From NCBI RefSeq assembly GCF_933775445.1, contig NC_065876.1:25544001-25608000 (forward strand): DNA of 64,000 nucleotides, written 5' to 3'. This DNA comes from Argentina anserina. Taxonomy: Eukaryota > Streptophyta > Magnoliopsida > Rosales > Rosaceae. How positions within the stretch are numbered: the first letter of the stretch is position 1; each line of letters begins with the position of its first letter. Under the pieces are notes generated by a model, which ran no database searches, was not told the DNA's origin, and saw only the letters and a list, made by a program, of their open reading frames with translations. Made by a program: the position numbers and the translations under genes. Of this stretch, positions 22,671 through 36,220 are shown in pieces.

Positions 22671-23578
22671 CTCCATGAGCTTACCAATCTTTGTAGTAGA
22701 CATTATGTTCTTGGGCTGCAACAAAGAGAACACAAGGACAGTAGTTGACATATAAGTACCAGAATGTTTAACTCCATTAAAGGACATACTTGGACATCAG
22801 GAACAAACCTTTTGGTTTCTCCGCCTTCTTGAAACTATATTTGAAGTATCTTGAAGCCAAGATTGGTACACATGAGCAGGATGAATTGTTTGGTCATTAT
22901 CCATTACAGAGGCTGGCGATTTTCTCTTTCTCCTTCGTATAGGTCCCTTGCTCTGTTGAGCATTCTCTTGAATGTCCTGCATCTGCGCCATTTCACCAAA
23001 CACATTATCATGCTGCTGTCCTTCCTGATGCTGGTCTTGGCGAGGTGGAGAAGGTATAACATCATTTAAAGAAGGTGGTCGAATATGTGTGGGCTCTCCT
23101 GATGTGAAGTCTAGGTCATCTCCCTCAATTTCAAATCTGCCATATCATCCAAAGACAAGATTTGATAAATTGGATTATGATAATGACATATGGTATAACA
23201 GGAATGAAAGGACATGAGATTAGCAAGGGAAACGAAAAGAGTGAACACTGATTTCGCTCAACCTTCAAGAACGGAAAAATTTATTTATACAGTATTGTGG
23301 GTAATGATTCACCTCTCATAGCAACGGTTGAACAAATCTGCATGAGAATATGATGGATCATATCGTTTAGGCAATGTGATATCATCAGGATCAGCTGAAT
23401 GCGAGAGCAAGGGGTGGGATGAGTCAGCATATGAACAGATTATGGTTAAGGTGAACGCAAATATATTAACTGAAGAAGGCAGAGTATATGAGTAAGGACC
23501 TTGATGCAAGTTCTGATGTTGATCTTCCTCTGCTGCATTATCATTAAGTGGTTTTCCCACATCTACACTATCCAGTTG
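22671..23578 (-). pseudogene. REC8: REC8/SYN1-like meiotic cohesin fragment
   Basis: Four minus-strand exons join in phase with GT-AG borders: 23500-23578, 23313-23394, 22809-23136 and 22671-22715. The product has LPKRYDPSYSHADLFNR followed by FEIEGDD, then a basic RRRKRK block, DNDQTIHPAHVYQSWLQD, and STTKIGKLME. This order fits the central part of plant alpha-kleisins of the Rad21/REC8 type, which close the cohesin ring in meiosis. The N-terminal SMC3-binding and C-terminal winged-helix parts are missing. The last exon is cut by gypsy copy D. A 17-bp direct repeat (23562-23578 and 23608-23624) sits at the first exon edge. The exact kleisin subtype is my judgement. The break is read directly. 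Confidence 0.7.
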
Positions 23579-24574
23579 CTGCCAGCATAGACAAAAACTC
23601 CATCGGTTCTACACTATCCAGTTGAAGTATGTGTTTCATTCATGGGAATCATGGCACAGTAGTTCGAAAGCAGTCCCATCCATGGTGCATCACAACTTCT
23701 ATAAAACAAACTAAAGATGTAGCCGAGCAGGTGTGAAATCTACGAGGGGTTCAATTACTTGGGTTCACTACAGAATCACATTGCAATCACTTAAGAAAAC
23801 CGTGGCGAATTTAAGAAGAAAAAAACACAATTTGAGAGGCATTAAAGCCTAAATGGGCTAGTACGGGCATTTCATCAAACATCTTAAGTGCACCATCAGC
23901 TAATAAACAAGTAAAGAAAATCTGAACAGCTCCATTACCAGGTTGGCGTCACTTCCATGTTTAAGTTACAACACCAATATTTTTTTGGATAAGAAGTTTA
24001 AGTTACAACACCAATATTGAATTTTTCTGAGTGAATATTCAACGACTTCTGTAATTCAATATTAATTTTTTTATAAGAAATAAATGAATGTGTTCACTAC
24101 TAAACTGACCAATGAAAGATTAATCGAATTGGTACATTCGTCTAAACCCGCAACGTTGAAAGAGCTCAAATGTTCAATATATTCCTTTTGTTACAAACCA
24201 CAAACCAAGAAAACAACTTAATAAAATGAACATCGTTGAAGAATGACAGAACCGCAGAAGTGCTGAGAAGATGGGAGCAGTAACACTACGATCGAACTTT
24301 CTCTTTAAATTTCTAAGAATTAAGGATAATTCATCTTGTTGCTTCAAAACTTCAAATACAAAATTAATCATATTTAGGGATGGATGAATATGCATCCATG
24401 AAATACAACCCAAGGAGTGTGTATAAATTCTCAGTATCCCCTTCCATGCAGTGAATACCCATAACTCTGCCGGTGAAGAGATACATGGTTTGTAACGAAT
24501 TCTCAGTTCATACTTTCTAACTTCTGTTTCTATAGAAATCCTACTCCTACATTTAGCACACCAGCTTGCAGTAC
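23579..24574. other. Unassigned spacer between the REC8-like and DRB-like fragments
   Basis: The sequence is A/T-rich and lacks a recognised domain. The minus frame at 24174-24578 overlaps the end of the DRB-like gene and looks like chance. Confidence 0.4.
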
Positions 24575-25362
24575 TCACCGCGATTGGTCAGGTCCGGGAA
24601 TGACAATTGAAACCTCCGAAGGTCCAGCAGACACCACAATCTCTTTGTTGGCTGAACTAGCTGTGTTTTCACAGGACACAGAAACTGAACCAACTACATC
24701 GCAATTTCCATTGGTGGCATTGGTGAAATTTGATGTCATAGTTGATGACCCATGTTCCGCATTGACATTGTTAGCATGCGGAATATGCTCTGACAAGGAA
24801 TCTTGTGACATAGTTTCAGCCGTCATTTGCTCAACAGCGGACACCATATTCAATTCCACTCCTGTGCACACCTTCTGCAGTCACTGGCTTAACAGCTGAA
24901 ACCATATACACTTCCTTGGTTGTTGACGACCAATGTTCAGCACTGTGGGCAATATCCTTCGACACTGAGTCTTGTAGCATAGCTTCTGCAGTCATTGGCT
25001 CTCAACGGCTGACACCATATTCACTTCCTGGGCTGTTGACCACCCTGGTTCAGCATTGACATTATTAGCATGGGGAATATCCTCAAACTCTGACTATTGT
25101 GGCATAGTTTCTACAGTCATGAGCTTGACGGGGGACACCATATTACTTCTTCCGCCAAATTAGTTATATTTCCATTGGGTGATAAAACTGAACCCAAATC
25201 CCCACTGCCATTTCTGCAGTTGGTGAGATCTGAAGCTGTTGATGGCCCATATTCCACATAAACATTATTAGCATGGGGAATATCATCGGACACTGAGTCT
25301 TGTGGCATACCTTCTGCACTCATTGGCTTGACATTTCCATTGCTCTCTAATTCTTCTGCCAC
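24575..25362 (-). repeat. C-terminal coding repeats of the DRB-like gene
   Basis: Four units of about 115-125 bp encode variants of MVSAVE-x-MTAE-x-M-x-QDS followed by IPHANNVNAE. They are diverged from each other and carry a stop and frame changes. Arabidopsis HYL1 also ends in tandem repeats, of 28 residues, but the sequence here is different. Confidence 0.7.
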
Positions 25363-26400
25363 AATTTCTTCAGAGGGTTTACATTTGAACGTCCTCCTCG
25401 CACTTTCTTTCGTTTTGGTTTATTATCAGTCTCTTCAGATTCTGACCGCCTTTTTCTAGATGGAAGCACTTAACTCAGAGGTGCCAACAGATCCCGTGGA
25501 TGACTTGGTATCACTTAACTGGAGAGCTAAGAGTGCAGTTCTAGCCACTTTTATCTCAGCTTCCTTTTTGGTTGCTGCTGCAGCTCCAATATAACGAATT
25601 CCCCCAATCTCAACTGTACATGAATGTACTGATGATTTGCCAGGGGAAGTATCCTTCTGACACTGATATACAGGAACAGCATAATTCATCTTTTGTGCAT
25701 ACTCTTGAAGCAGATTTTTGCATAAGCCAATTTCATGCTAGAACAAACATCCAAAGAAAGTCAGCCATGATTTTGATTTGAAATACATGTATTTATTAAC
25801 ACATTTGGATACATGTCACCCATCTAGGTGGTTCATGGCACTACAATCAACGTTCGGCAACAAATACACTTTGAAAGGAAATTAAAATATACTACTTTGA
25901 CTTCCTTACTTCTCTCTACACCTTTATTTATTTTATATTGGTGTCTCAATCTTATGGAAATGATATTGTGTTTTCCTCTAGAGTATACATCATTATCTGT
26001 TTACACATGTTTGGCAGGAGCTGACCGTTTAATCAAACAAATATTTTTTGACTGTAGATTCATAAAGACATAAAGCTCTGAAGCTTACAAGAACATAAAA
26101 TTTAACTCATAAGCTTAGGAACCATAGACTTTAACTATAAATTGTATCCTTCTTCACAATACAACTGCAAGTCTGCAACAAAATTATGACACCACATTTC
26201 TGCCTCATCTTAGTTTATAACCACCACTATAAACAACTATTTTGGAACTCTCACAGTATCCACTAGATAATTCTCAAATGTCCAATCTTCCTACTAATTT
26301 TATACAGAAATTTGCATATAACGAAGTCTAGGTAAGGAGCAACTGCAGAGAATATTGTCTCACATCAATAATCCACTTCACCAAAACTCATGACACCACT

Positions 26401-26410
26401 GTGTGTGTGC

Positions 26411-26444
<34 letters not shown>
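26401..26444. repeat. (GT)n(GA)n microsatellite
   Basis: A GT run passes into about 13 GA units within intron 2 of the DRB-like gene. Confidence 0.9.
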
Positions 26445-26447
<3 letters not shown>

Positions 26448-27332
26448 GAGCTGTAATTGAAGAGCTGAAAACAATGGTTGCATTTGAAGGATAATAAGTA
26501 TGTCAAAGACTCAGTGTTGTTTATAATCAAGTGTACAATTGTAAGATAAAACAACTTACAACAGGTTGAGAGATGCATTGCGCAGCATCACTAGATTTAG
26601 ATAACTCCAGCAGAGCAACTTCAGCAGCTGACTGTTCAGCTGCCTTACGATGAGTAAACCCAAGCAAAGAGTTGTATCTAACATCATTCACTATCACAGT
26701 AGAACAGAAGGAAGGCTCATGCGACGGACCTTCTTTTGTAGTCTCATAAACTGGTGTCTTTATCCTGCTTTCTGTGCATACTCTTGCAACCGGCTCTTGA
26801 ATACATAGACTTTGAAAGACCTTATATGACAAGAATTATAAGAACAGTAAATTGCTGACAAAGTTAAGATGAAGTTATCTTGCTGATATACAGGACTGTC
26901 CAACAGAAAGGGTGCACTGTGAAATTTGCCAGTTGCATGGGATATAAAAGCACTATACAGGGCCTGTAAACTTTATGTTATGTGATAGTTTCCAATGATT
27001 GACAAACCTATCAGCCTAGAAATTTGGCTTCTCGCACACAGTTCCTACAAACTGGGGTATGATTACAGTGTTCCTCCAGACTGTATGGGCAAAACATTCT
27101 TTAAAACAACCCTAGAAGAGCAAGTCAGATAATCCTATTTCAGGGCCGTGGGGTAAACAGTCTACAATGGGACTCAATTAATGAACCTTGATATTACTAA
27201 AGATAGTGATAATAAAAGCTATTGCAACAAACCAACCAAACATGGATGCTAAACTTATAATCATAGAGTTGGAACTGATTAAAAAAAAAACAAGAGGAAA
27301 AGATTACCTTGCAATTCTTTGTCGGTAGCCAT

Positions 27333-28000
27333 AATATAGAAATGCTTTCCAAATACACAGAATGACACCCAGATGGTACTCCAGAAAAGGCCTACAATCT
27401 CACACTGAGCAGAGCTCACAAAAACAGGTCAGGCGGTCAGCATATGCAGCTGTCCAGAAATCAGTATGAAAGACACATCAGGAAAATGAGCAACAATCAC
27501 GCATTTACAAACAACAGAGAGCCCCAAAAAGTCTTGAACTTGTTACCAAAAATCAGTGATATTTTACAGCAGAATTGCATATACAACCCATTTGTTCAAA
27601 TACAATAGTAGATTAATTATCCATGTATATCAACCTGCTTTAGCTAACCTGGATTCCCCTTATTACCAAGACCCAGGTTTTTGTTTCCGCAAAAAACGAT
27701 CAGCTGCAAAGCAAAATCCATGAATTATGAATAAAGTGCAGAAGCCATGAATTAGAAAGAGAAGAAGTTTTCACATTTACACAAGCAAAACATACTAAAA
27801 CTACAAATTGGGTGGTGACCCAGACCCATCAACAATCAAAGACATGGGAATATAATGAGAAATTAAGGAAGTACTTGACGACATTGAATAGCCTGAAACT
27901 AAGTTGCGACAGAGAGAGAGGACAGAAATAAGAGGAAGAGAGTTACCTGACTAGGGCGTGAGTCTCTCTGTGTTACGTGGGTGCGTTTGGTAAAGCTTTT
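27333..28000 (-). other. 5' untranslated exon and intron of the DRB-like gene
   Basis: On the minus strand a CAG|GTAACT donor near 27950 ends a short candidate untranslated exon, and the start codon lies at 27332. The part between holds no coding domain. The assignment rests on splice consensus only. Confidence 0.35.
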
Positions 28001-28143
28001 CACCTCGTGTGATTATAAGCGAAGCCAACTTTCGTGTTTGGTAAAAGCAGAAGTAGGGGAGGATTCCTTTTAATGAAACTTTCAAAATTCCAGTGGGTGC
28101 CCTCCCTTTCAACCCCGAGATCTCTGTCTTTCACCATCGACTC

Positions 28144-28146
<3 letters not shown>

Positions 28147-28199
<53 letters not shown>
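28147..28199. repeat. (TC)n microsatellite
   Basis: About 26 TC units lie upstream of the DRB-like gene. On that gene's strand it reads as a GA run, common in plant core promoters and 5' leaders. Confidence 0.95.
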
Positions 28200-28201
<2 letters not shown>

Positions 28202-29745
28202 CGGACAACGTCAACCCTCCATAGGCGCGCCTGTATTTTCGTTCTCGTCCATGGTCGATCAACTCAAGTCTACTACGGGGTTTTGGTGATGTTGATTTTA
28301 TTTCCCAGGTCAGTCTCTGCTCTTCAGCTAATTGTTCTTGATTTCTGGGTATATTTCTTGTTTTCTAAAGCTTTATGCTTCCAGCGAACTGGCTTCTTTT
28401 TTATTTTGATGTTTGGTAAGATCCAGATACCCAAAAAATTAAGAAATTTAAGGGTGAAAGAATGGTTAAATTTGTTATGTGATATCAGAACTGCCTCTTA
28501 TCTGGCGCTGCAATATGTCCACAGATTAATTTATCGATGAAATCAAAATTGTATGAATTATGAATAGAAACTCTTATGATCGAATGTGGTATAGAATTAG
28601 TCTGCATACCTATAAGAAACTATTGTTAGAACAATAATGTGAAACTATGGATAATGACAATTCATATCACAATCGAATTGTATTCAGTTCTTCAATAGGA
28701 GATGCAATTATGCTAAGTATATATACTTATCCAGTATTAATTGGACAAGGATTCATTACTTCGACTGCGATGTAATTTGTGATACATTAGGATTCTGTGT
28801 ATGTATAAGTGATTGTGATCATAGCTTGCTCATTCAGTTTACAACTCTGGCTTGAAGTTCATATAATCAGCGTTATTGATTTTTATAGATAAGAAGTGTT
28901 ATTGGCCATTAATTTGTTTGTTTGTGTATTGAAGTTTCAAAGCCACACTCTGTTAGAAAAGTAATTCAGTAATTGCTATATTCAAATATATTTATATAGA
29001 GAGTAATTGTAGAACTTAGAAAATCAAAACAGAATAGGAAACAAGACCTTTGCGGATAGGGATCGAGACTAGAACTTGGTTCTATCTCCTTAAGACGAAA
29101 TTGCCTCCTCTTGGTGCTTAATGGTCTCAATTGGCAAACGTCTCCCAGGAGTCCAACGATCAAACATCCACTAGAAGAAGCACTGCAATCTAGAGGATAG
29201 GCGAACTCAGATTGTGTTTTTCTCTCTCAAACACTTAAACTCTAATATGAATGCAGAAGATTTAATAATGCAAAAGTAAGTTTAATGGTGAGGTTGTTGT
29301 GTATATATATAAACAAGTCTGAGTCATCTCTTTGAAAGGTTATATTCTTCAGCAGAATAACCTCCACGTTGCTTTTCATTTGAAAGTTACAACATTTGAT
29401 AAGATGATCAGTTACTTGAGATATCTTATTTGAATTTTCATTCAAATTTAATTTGAATATACCAACACACTCACATGTTGAGGTTGTGTTCATGTTAGAT
29501 TTATCCGTTTGGTTTTATGTATGCAGTCCTTTGGCAATGTCTTGCTAAGAATTATTGTTGTACCCTAGTCCTTATATTTCCTCAAAGAATCTATGTAAAC
29601 AATCACTGCACTGTTATTTTTCAGAAGGTTTGTCAGTTTTTAGTATTTGACTTTAGAACATAATGTACTGATCTTCTTTTTGTTAAGATGTTCTTGGTAT
29701 TTGTTTAACTATTTAGTGAGCATATGAGCTATTGGCTGCTCAGTT
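28200..29745. other. Unassigned sequence
   Basis: The frame 28034-28540 is mostly the TC run read as Ser-Leu and is rejected as a gene. A CCCAG|GTCAGT donor near 28308 could end a lost plus-strand first exon. No domain was recognised up to the IBR fragment. Confidence 0.35.
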
Positions 29746-30018
29746 TGCATGTTGCAATCAAGGGACAATGAATATTTTGTATCTTTATATGATGGGAAAG
29801 AGATTGTACGAGAATCGTAGTGCCCGAATTGTAGGAGACTGTTTTGCGCCCATTGTAAGGTGTCCTGGCATGCCGGGATAGACTCGCAGAGTATCATAAC
29901 TTGAATGAAAATGAAGATAATTTGTTGAGGAACCTTGCTTACAAGAAAAAATGGAGGATGTGTACAAATTGCCAGTATTATGTTGAAAAATCTGATGGTT
30001 GCTTATACATGAAATGAT
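29746..30018 (+). pseudogene. RBR (RING-IBR-RING) E3 ubiquitin ligase fragment
   Basis: One plus-strand exon-like piece encodes the IBR zinc domain. It has CPNCRRLFCAHCKVSWHAGI, then after a one-base shift EYHNLNENEDNLLRNLA, then CTNCQYYVEKSDGCLYMK. The Cys/His spacing matches the IBR module of RBR-type ligases, which pass ubiquitin from E2 to substrate. A TAG replaces a codon just before the first Cys, and the frame shifts at about 29888. Both flanking RING domains are absent. It lies 382 bp past the stop of the O-methyltransferase gene, tail to tail with it. Confidence 0.75.
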
Positions 30019-30304
30019 GGTAATATTTTAAACCTTAATGGTATGCCATTTGCTTCTTGATTTTCTTCATACCTATTTTCACTTTGGAAATTCACAGGTT
30101 GTTAATTACTAGAGTCAGTGGTAGATGTGGATATATACACCTAATATATATCATACTTGTAACCGGGTTTATATATTATAAATTTCTGTAATAGAAAAGA
30201 TACATAGATGATAAATTTTGTTGTTGTTTATTATAACATTGTTTCAAGTCTTGGTATAGAATTAATCAATTGATAATGGCTTTTTAATATGCAGAGACGG
30301 CGAT

Positions 30305-30345
30305 CCTCAACATTAGAGTATACTAGCTCTGTTCTAATGTTGAGG
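30305..30345. other. Perfect 13-bp hairpin past the O-methyltransferase stop
   Basis: CCTCAACATTAGA (30305-30317) and its exact complement (30333-30345) enclose a 15-base loop about 55-95 bases downstream of the stop codon, probably in the 3' UTR. A TAGAGTATACT repeat overlaps the first arm and recurs at 30362. Confidence 0.7.
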
Positions 30346-30400
30346 CTTGCAACATCTTGTTCTAGAGTATACTGGTAGTATTTGTTCTTGCTAATTAGTT

Positions 30401-32615
<2,215 letters not shown>

Positions 32616-32764
32616 GATTTGTACAGTTCGAACTGTCGTAAGCACTATTGATCAACAAATATTAAGAACTCCTTGTAAGAAATATCGTAATAAAAATGAG
32701 CAATAGCAGCTGAGAATTCTTGGCACGAATTGCTGTACGTAATCAAAGTGTGTAATTGTACGTG

Positions 32765-32772
32765 TATATATA
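32765..32772 (-). promoter_or_regulatory. TATA box of the O-methyltransferase gene
   Basis: TATATATA lies about 150 bases upstream of the start codon on the minus strand, in the context CCTATATATACACG. A start of transcription near 32735 would follow. Confidence 0.6.
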
Positions 32773-33182
32773 GGACTAGCTTTCATAAAACTGGTTATCT
32801 CGCCAATTGCTCGATTTAGAATAAAACTAGATTAAAGTCAACTATCATTGTTTAAAGTTTAAACTTTCGGTTGGGCTCTATCTCTAGCTTTCATTGATTC
32901 TTCTGTTTGATGTAACCATCTTTGTAAATTAGCTTATGATAAAGGGTACGTAGCTGATATCCCTACATGCGTAACTAACCTACGTGAACCTTTACGTGTG
33001 CTTACTTGTGAGGCAGTTATGTATCTATTTTTGGTATGCTAGCGTGGTTGGTTTTATTTTTAAGTTTTAACAATTACTATTACTGTATTATTTTCACATA
33101 TAAGTTAATTACATCAGATCAACAGCATAATGCCATATATCATCCATTAGGTTTAAAAACAAACGAATGAAAGAAACTGGTA
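32773..33182. other. Upstream region of the O-methyltransferase gene
   Basis: It is A/T-rich and holds no gene. It likely includes the distal promoter. No named cis-element is claimed. Confidence 0.5.
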
Positions 33183-33246
33183 TGTGATACATGATGAAAT
33201 AACTATATCTTTATTGAATGATATGGGAGCTTATATATAGGCATTA

Positions 33247-33923
33247 ATTACAAGAAAAATGACATACGACAACATCACAATAACAACATCCGTGTTTAGA
33301 GCGTTGTTGATTACTATTTTTGACAACATGCTTATTTTGTGCGTTGTGAAACGTTATAGTCAACCACATGCGTGTACATACAATGGGAAGATGTATGATG
33401 AGACATTTATATATTTGAATGTTTAAAGTGTCTATTCACATTTGATGCAATTGTGATTGAGTTGTAGTGAATGTATGTAGATTTAGTTGCAGAAAATTTG
33501 AGCATAGAAAATCGGATGTAAACTGTGTAAATTAAAATGCAATGACAACGCATTCTGTAATATAACAACATGCATAACTTGTTATCAAAAAGTTACAACA
33601 ACATGCATGGCTTGTAGTTAAAAACTTACAACAACATGCATAACTTGTTGTTAAAAACTACAACTCACAAGATGCATGTTGTTGAACACTTACAACAACA
33701 TGCAATCTGTATTGTTAAAAAGCACAACATGCATCCAGTATGTTGTTAAAAAACTACGACAACAAACAATATATGTTATTAAGAGAATTCAACAACGTAC
33801 AATTCACGTTGTTGAAAGTTTTAGACTTTTAACGACTTCGACATCTACAACATGTGCCGAGTGTTGTCAATTACTTTTGACAACATGCAATGCTCGTGGT
33901 TATATCTGTTTTGTGGTGTAGTG
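33247..33923. mobile_element. Non-autonomous CACTA (EnSpm) element inside a copia LTR
   Basis: The right end, read inward, is CACTACACCACAAAAC. The left end is a decayed ATTACAAGAAAAAT (canonical CACTACAAGAAAA). The 3-bp target TTA is duplicated (33244-33246 and 33924-33926), as CACTA transposases do, and removing the 677 bp restores a continuous LTR. Subterminal regions hold repeated ACAACATGCAT motifs in both orientations. There is no transposase. Confidence 0.85.
33540..33900. repeat. CACTA subterminal repeats with built-in hairpins
   Basis: Roughly seven units of 30-37 bp of the type ACAACATGCATAACTTGTTGT are seen. Each unit carries ACAACA and TGTTGT arms, so each can fold back on itself. 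More copies lie near 33266-33360. Such motifs bind the TNPA-type protein in CACTA elements. Confidence 0.75.
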
Positions 33924-35145
33924 TTACAAAACCACAATCTCATAGGATTTAGAGTTTTAATCTATTACAAATATGCGAATATATCTCTAACATGTAACCT
34001 AATAAGGCTAACACACACAGAAGTGTATAATTATAATTCTCCCGAAACACTCCCTCTTGTGTCGCATGTCTAGGTTGCATGGCGCACAACGTTGCTTCGG
34101 TAAAAACCTTATCAAGCAAAATAAAAACCTCTTGGGTAAAACAAAAACTTGATCGAAGGGAAAAAGAGCACAACGCACCAACTACTTAATGATCTTAACA
34201 TGTGATGTAAACTCCCCATGAAGCCTACCAAACTCTAAAGTTCCGATAAATGACGCATGTCAATGCTCTTCACATGTTTCACAAAAGTAGATTTAGGCAA
34301 AAACTTAGTTAACAAATCTGCAACATTGGATTCTGAACTCACTTGATTGATCTGAACATTCAAGAATTTCTGCTGTTGAACATTGTAGAAGAACTTGGGC
34401 GAAATATGTTTGCTGTTATCTTCTTTGATGAAACCTAATTAGTCTGCTCTATGCAAGCAACATTATCTTCATAAATTCAGGTAGGTTGATCAGTTGTAGA
34501 GAGTAATCCACAAGAATCACGAATATGACGAACGAGTGACTGTAGCCAAATACATTCTTTAACTGCTTCATGGAGAGCAATGATCTTCGTGTGATTCGAA
34601 GAAGTAGCAAAAAGAGATCGCTTAGTGGATTGCTAAGATATCACCGTATTCCCAATGGTAAACACATAACCGGTTGGAAAACGAGCCTTGTGAGGATCAG
34701 AGAGGTACCTTGCGTCGGCATAACCAACTAACAAGTTGTTTGGATTCTTTTGCATCAAGGGAAGAAGCAAGATGGAACCGATTACTGCTCTCGGCACCGT
34801 GGTCTGCCGCCATACCGTGGCTGCCTGCAGCAGCTCTGCCGCATACAGTGGTGTTGTCGGGGCTGCCTGTGGCGCCAGTGTAAGGTGGCACATCCATGGT
34901 GTTCTCTCTGTTATAAGGATAGAACAATCTTATGTCAATGAAACCTTTCAAGTATCGAAACAAGTGCTTGATACCATTCTAATGACGTAGCGTAGACGCG
35001 GAGCTAAATCTAGGTAATAAGTTCACTGCGAAAGATATGTCAGGTGTAGTGCATTGAGCAAGATACAATAGTGCTCCAATTGCACTAAGATATGGAACTT
35101 CAGGACCTGAACTTCTTCATCATTCTCTTTAGGACAGAATGGATC

Positions 35146-36060
35146 CTTCAGGAACAATATGCTTGCAATTAAACAATCTCCAATATGAAAAACCAAATTA
35201 GCCGGCCTTCTACAAACTAATGAAACTAGATAAACTCTTCGTACTAATACTGGTCGGTCTAGCACATCTACACCTCCACATGGAATACTCGTACAGTTTT
35301 ATCACTCGATCAAGTAAGAGCTTAATTATCTCAGTACACTAGGGTCCTTTTTTTACCCTGATTTGAGCGCAAAGCCAACCCAAGCTCAAATCACCTCTTC
35401 GCGTCTAAAGTCTAAACTAGGATGATCGAGGAGGTTCCCACGCCTGCAACTCGATCACCATCTGAATTCGAAATTGCCTCTTGGATTCTCGACCGCCACA
35501 TATATGAATTAGTAACCACACGGCCGGAAAAACCGCCCCTCGAGACAAGTCCGACGTCATCTGAGGAGCCACCACTATTCAACAAACTGTAGACGCAGCC
35601 AAGGCGATCGTTGTTGATCCTAGATCTCCGACCAAAACTCGAAAGCCAAATTCCACTATGCCTTGGAGATCGCTTAAAACCTCTTTAAACTTTGAAGACA
35701 TGAACTTGCACCGTCTGGTTACCAAAATCGTTCCTACACGGCTATAGCACCTTTCTATGATATCCTTCACACCCAGGCCCACACACCATCAATGACCTCT
35801 TAATTACTAAGACTAAATTGGATTTTGAATTTTCGACGAAGGCAACCTTCCATTCTCTTGTCTTAGTCTTTGGCTCAAAACCGTAAAGAGGGGAGAGCGA
35901 CGCTATCTTGAAATTGGAGAGTAACAAAATATAGTTTGCTATCTTTAAATATATTATTATAAAGCGAGCACTTAAAAACTTCATCAAATTGTGAACTGTT
36001 AAATGTACCATTCTATAATTGTATCTTCAATGTAAATATTATATATATATATTTCACTAA
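35146..36060. other. Unassigned sequence
   Basis: It holds no recognised domain. Minus frames at 35579-35782 and 35742-36011 lack support. Confidence 0.4.
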
Positions 36061-36220
36061 TGTGTTTCACCAGAACTATCGTTCGAAGTGCTTCGAAAAC
36101 AAAAACTATCATTCGAAGGAAACAAAATTACATAAACGAATATTCAATAATACAATTCAAATAAAATTATGCAAACTCATGCCATCAAAACATGTGCGAT
36201 GCACGGGTACGAGCCGCTAG
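36061..36220 (+). repeat. Helitron-like 3' end
   Basis: The segment ends with a short hairpin (GTGCGATGCAC), CGGGTACGAGCCG and CTAG followed by T, the terminal signature of plant Helitrons. The same ~130-160 bp recur inverted at 40396-40522, sharing GAAACAAAA, TCAAATAAAA and ATCAAAACA blocks. The matching 5' end was not identified with certainty. Confidence 0.6.

Larger units (their letters stand above)
24575..27332 (-). pseudogene. DRB1: HYL1/DRB1-like dsRNA-binding protein gene, broken
   Basis: DRB1/HYL1 proteins hold pri-miRNA hairpins for DCL1 in the nucleus. Exon 1 (27308-27332) encodes MATDKELQ. Exon 2 (26560-26809) holds dsRBM1 with FKSRLQEYAQKA, then TPVYETTKEGPSHEPSF and KAAEQSAAEVALLEL. 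Exon 3 (upper edge 25737) holds dsRBM2 with KNLLQEYAQKMNYAVPVYQ, TCTVEIGG-type and TKKEAEIKVARTALLAL blocks. A basic region and four degenerate ~40-residue repeats follow (MPQDSVSDDIPHANN type), ending at a stop at 24575. Several lesions are visible: one base lost in dsRBM1 (exons 1 and 2 total 275 bases, one short of in-phase), a shift after the second motif, another near the basic block and a stop in a repeat. The family is certain, and the pseudogene state rests on this one read of the sequence. Confidence 0.8.
33183..35145 (-). mobile_element. Copia remnant: 3' LTR and RNase H region
   Basis: Minus-strand sequence aligns with the 3' part of the copia element at 42925-44215: an LTR (33183-34049, split by a CACTA insert), purine tract, RNase H and the GC-rich spacer. 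Without the insert the LTR is 187 bp, against 185 bp in the intact copy. Homology ends sharply at GGATCCTTC near 35145, so the 5' two thirds are missing. Many stops break the RNase H frame. Same family, older copy. Confidence 0.85.

Noticed and set aside
28034..28540. 168-codon plus frame
   Set aside because: Its middle is the TC microsatellite read as Ser-Leu repeats and no domain flanks it.
33540..33900. Regular ~35-bp repeats considered as a CRISPR array
   Set aside because: Plant DNA, units are degenerate and adjoining without spacers, and the CACTA ends and TTA duplication explain them.
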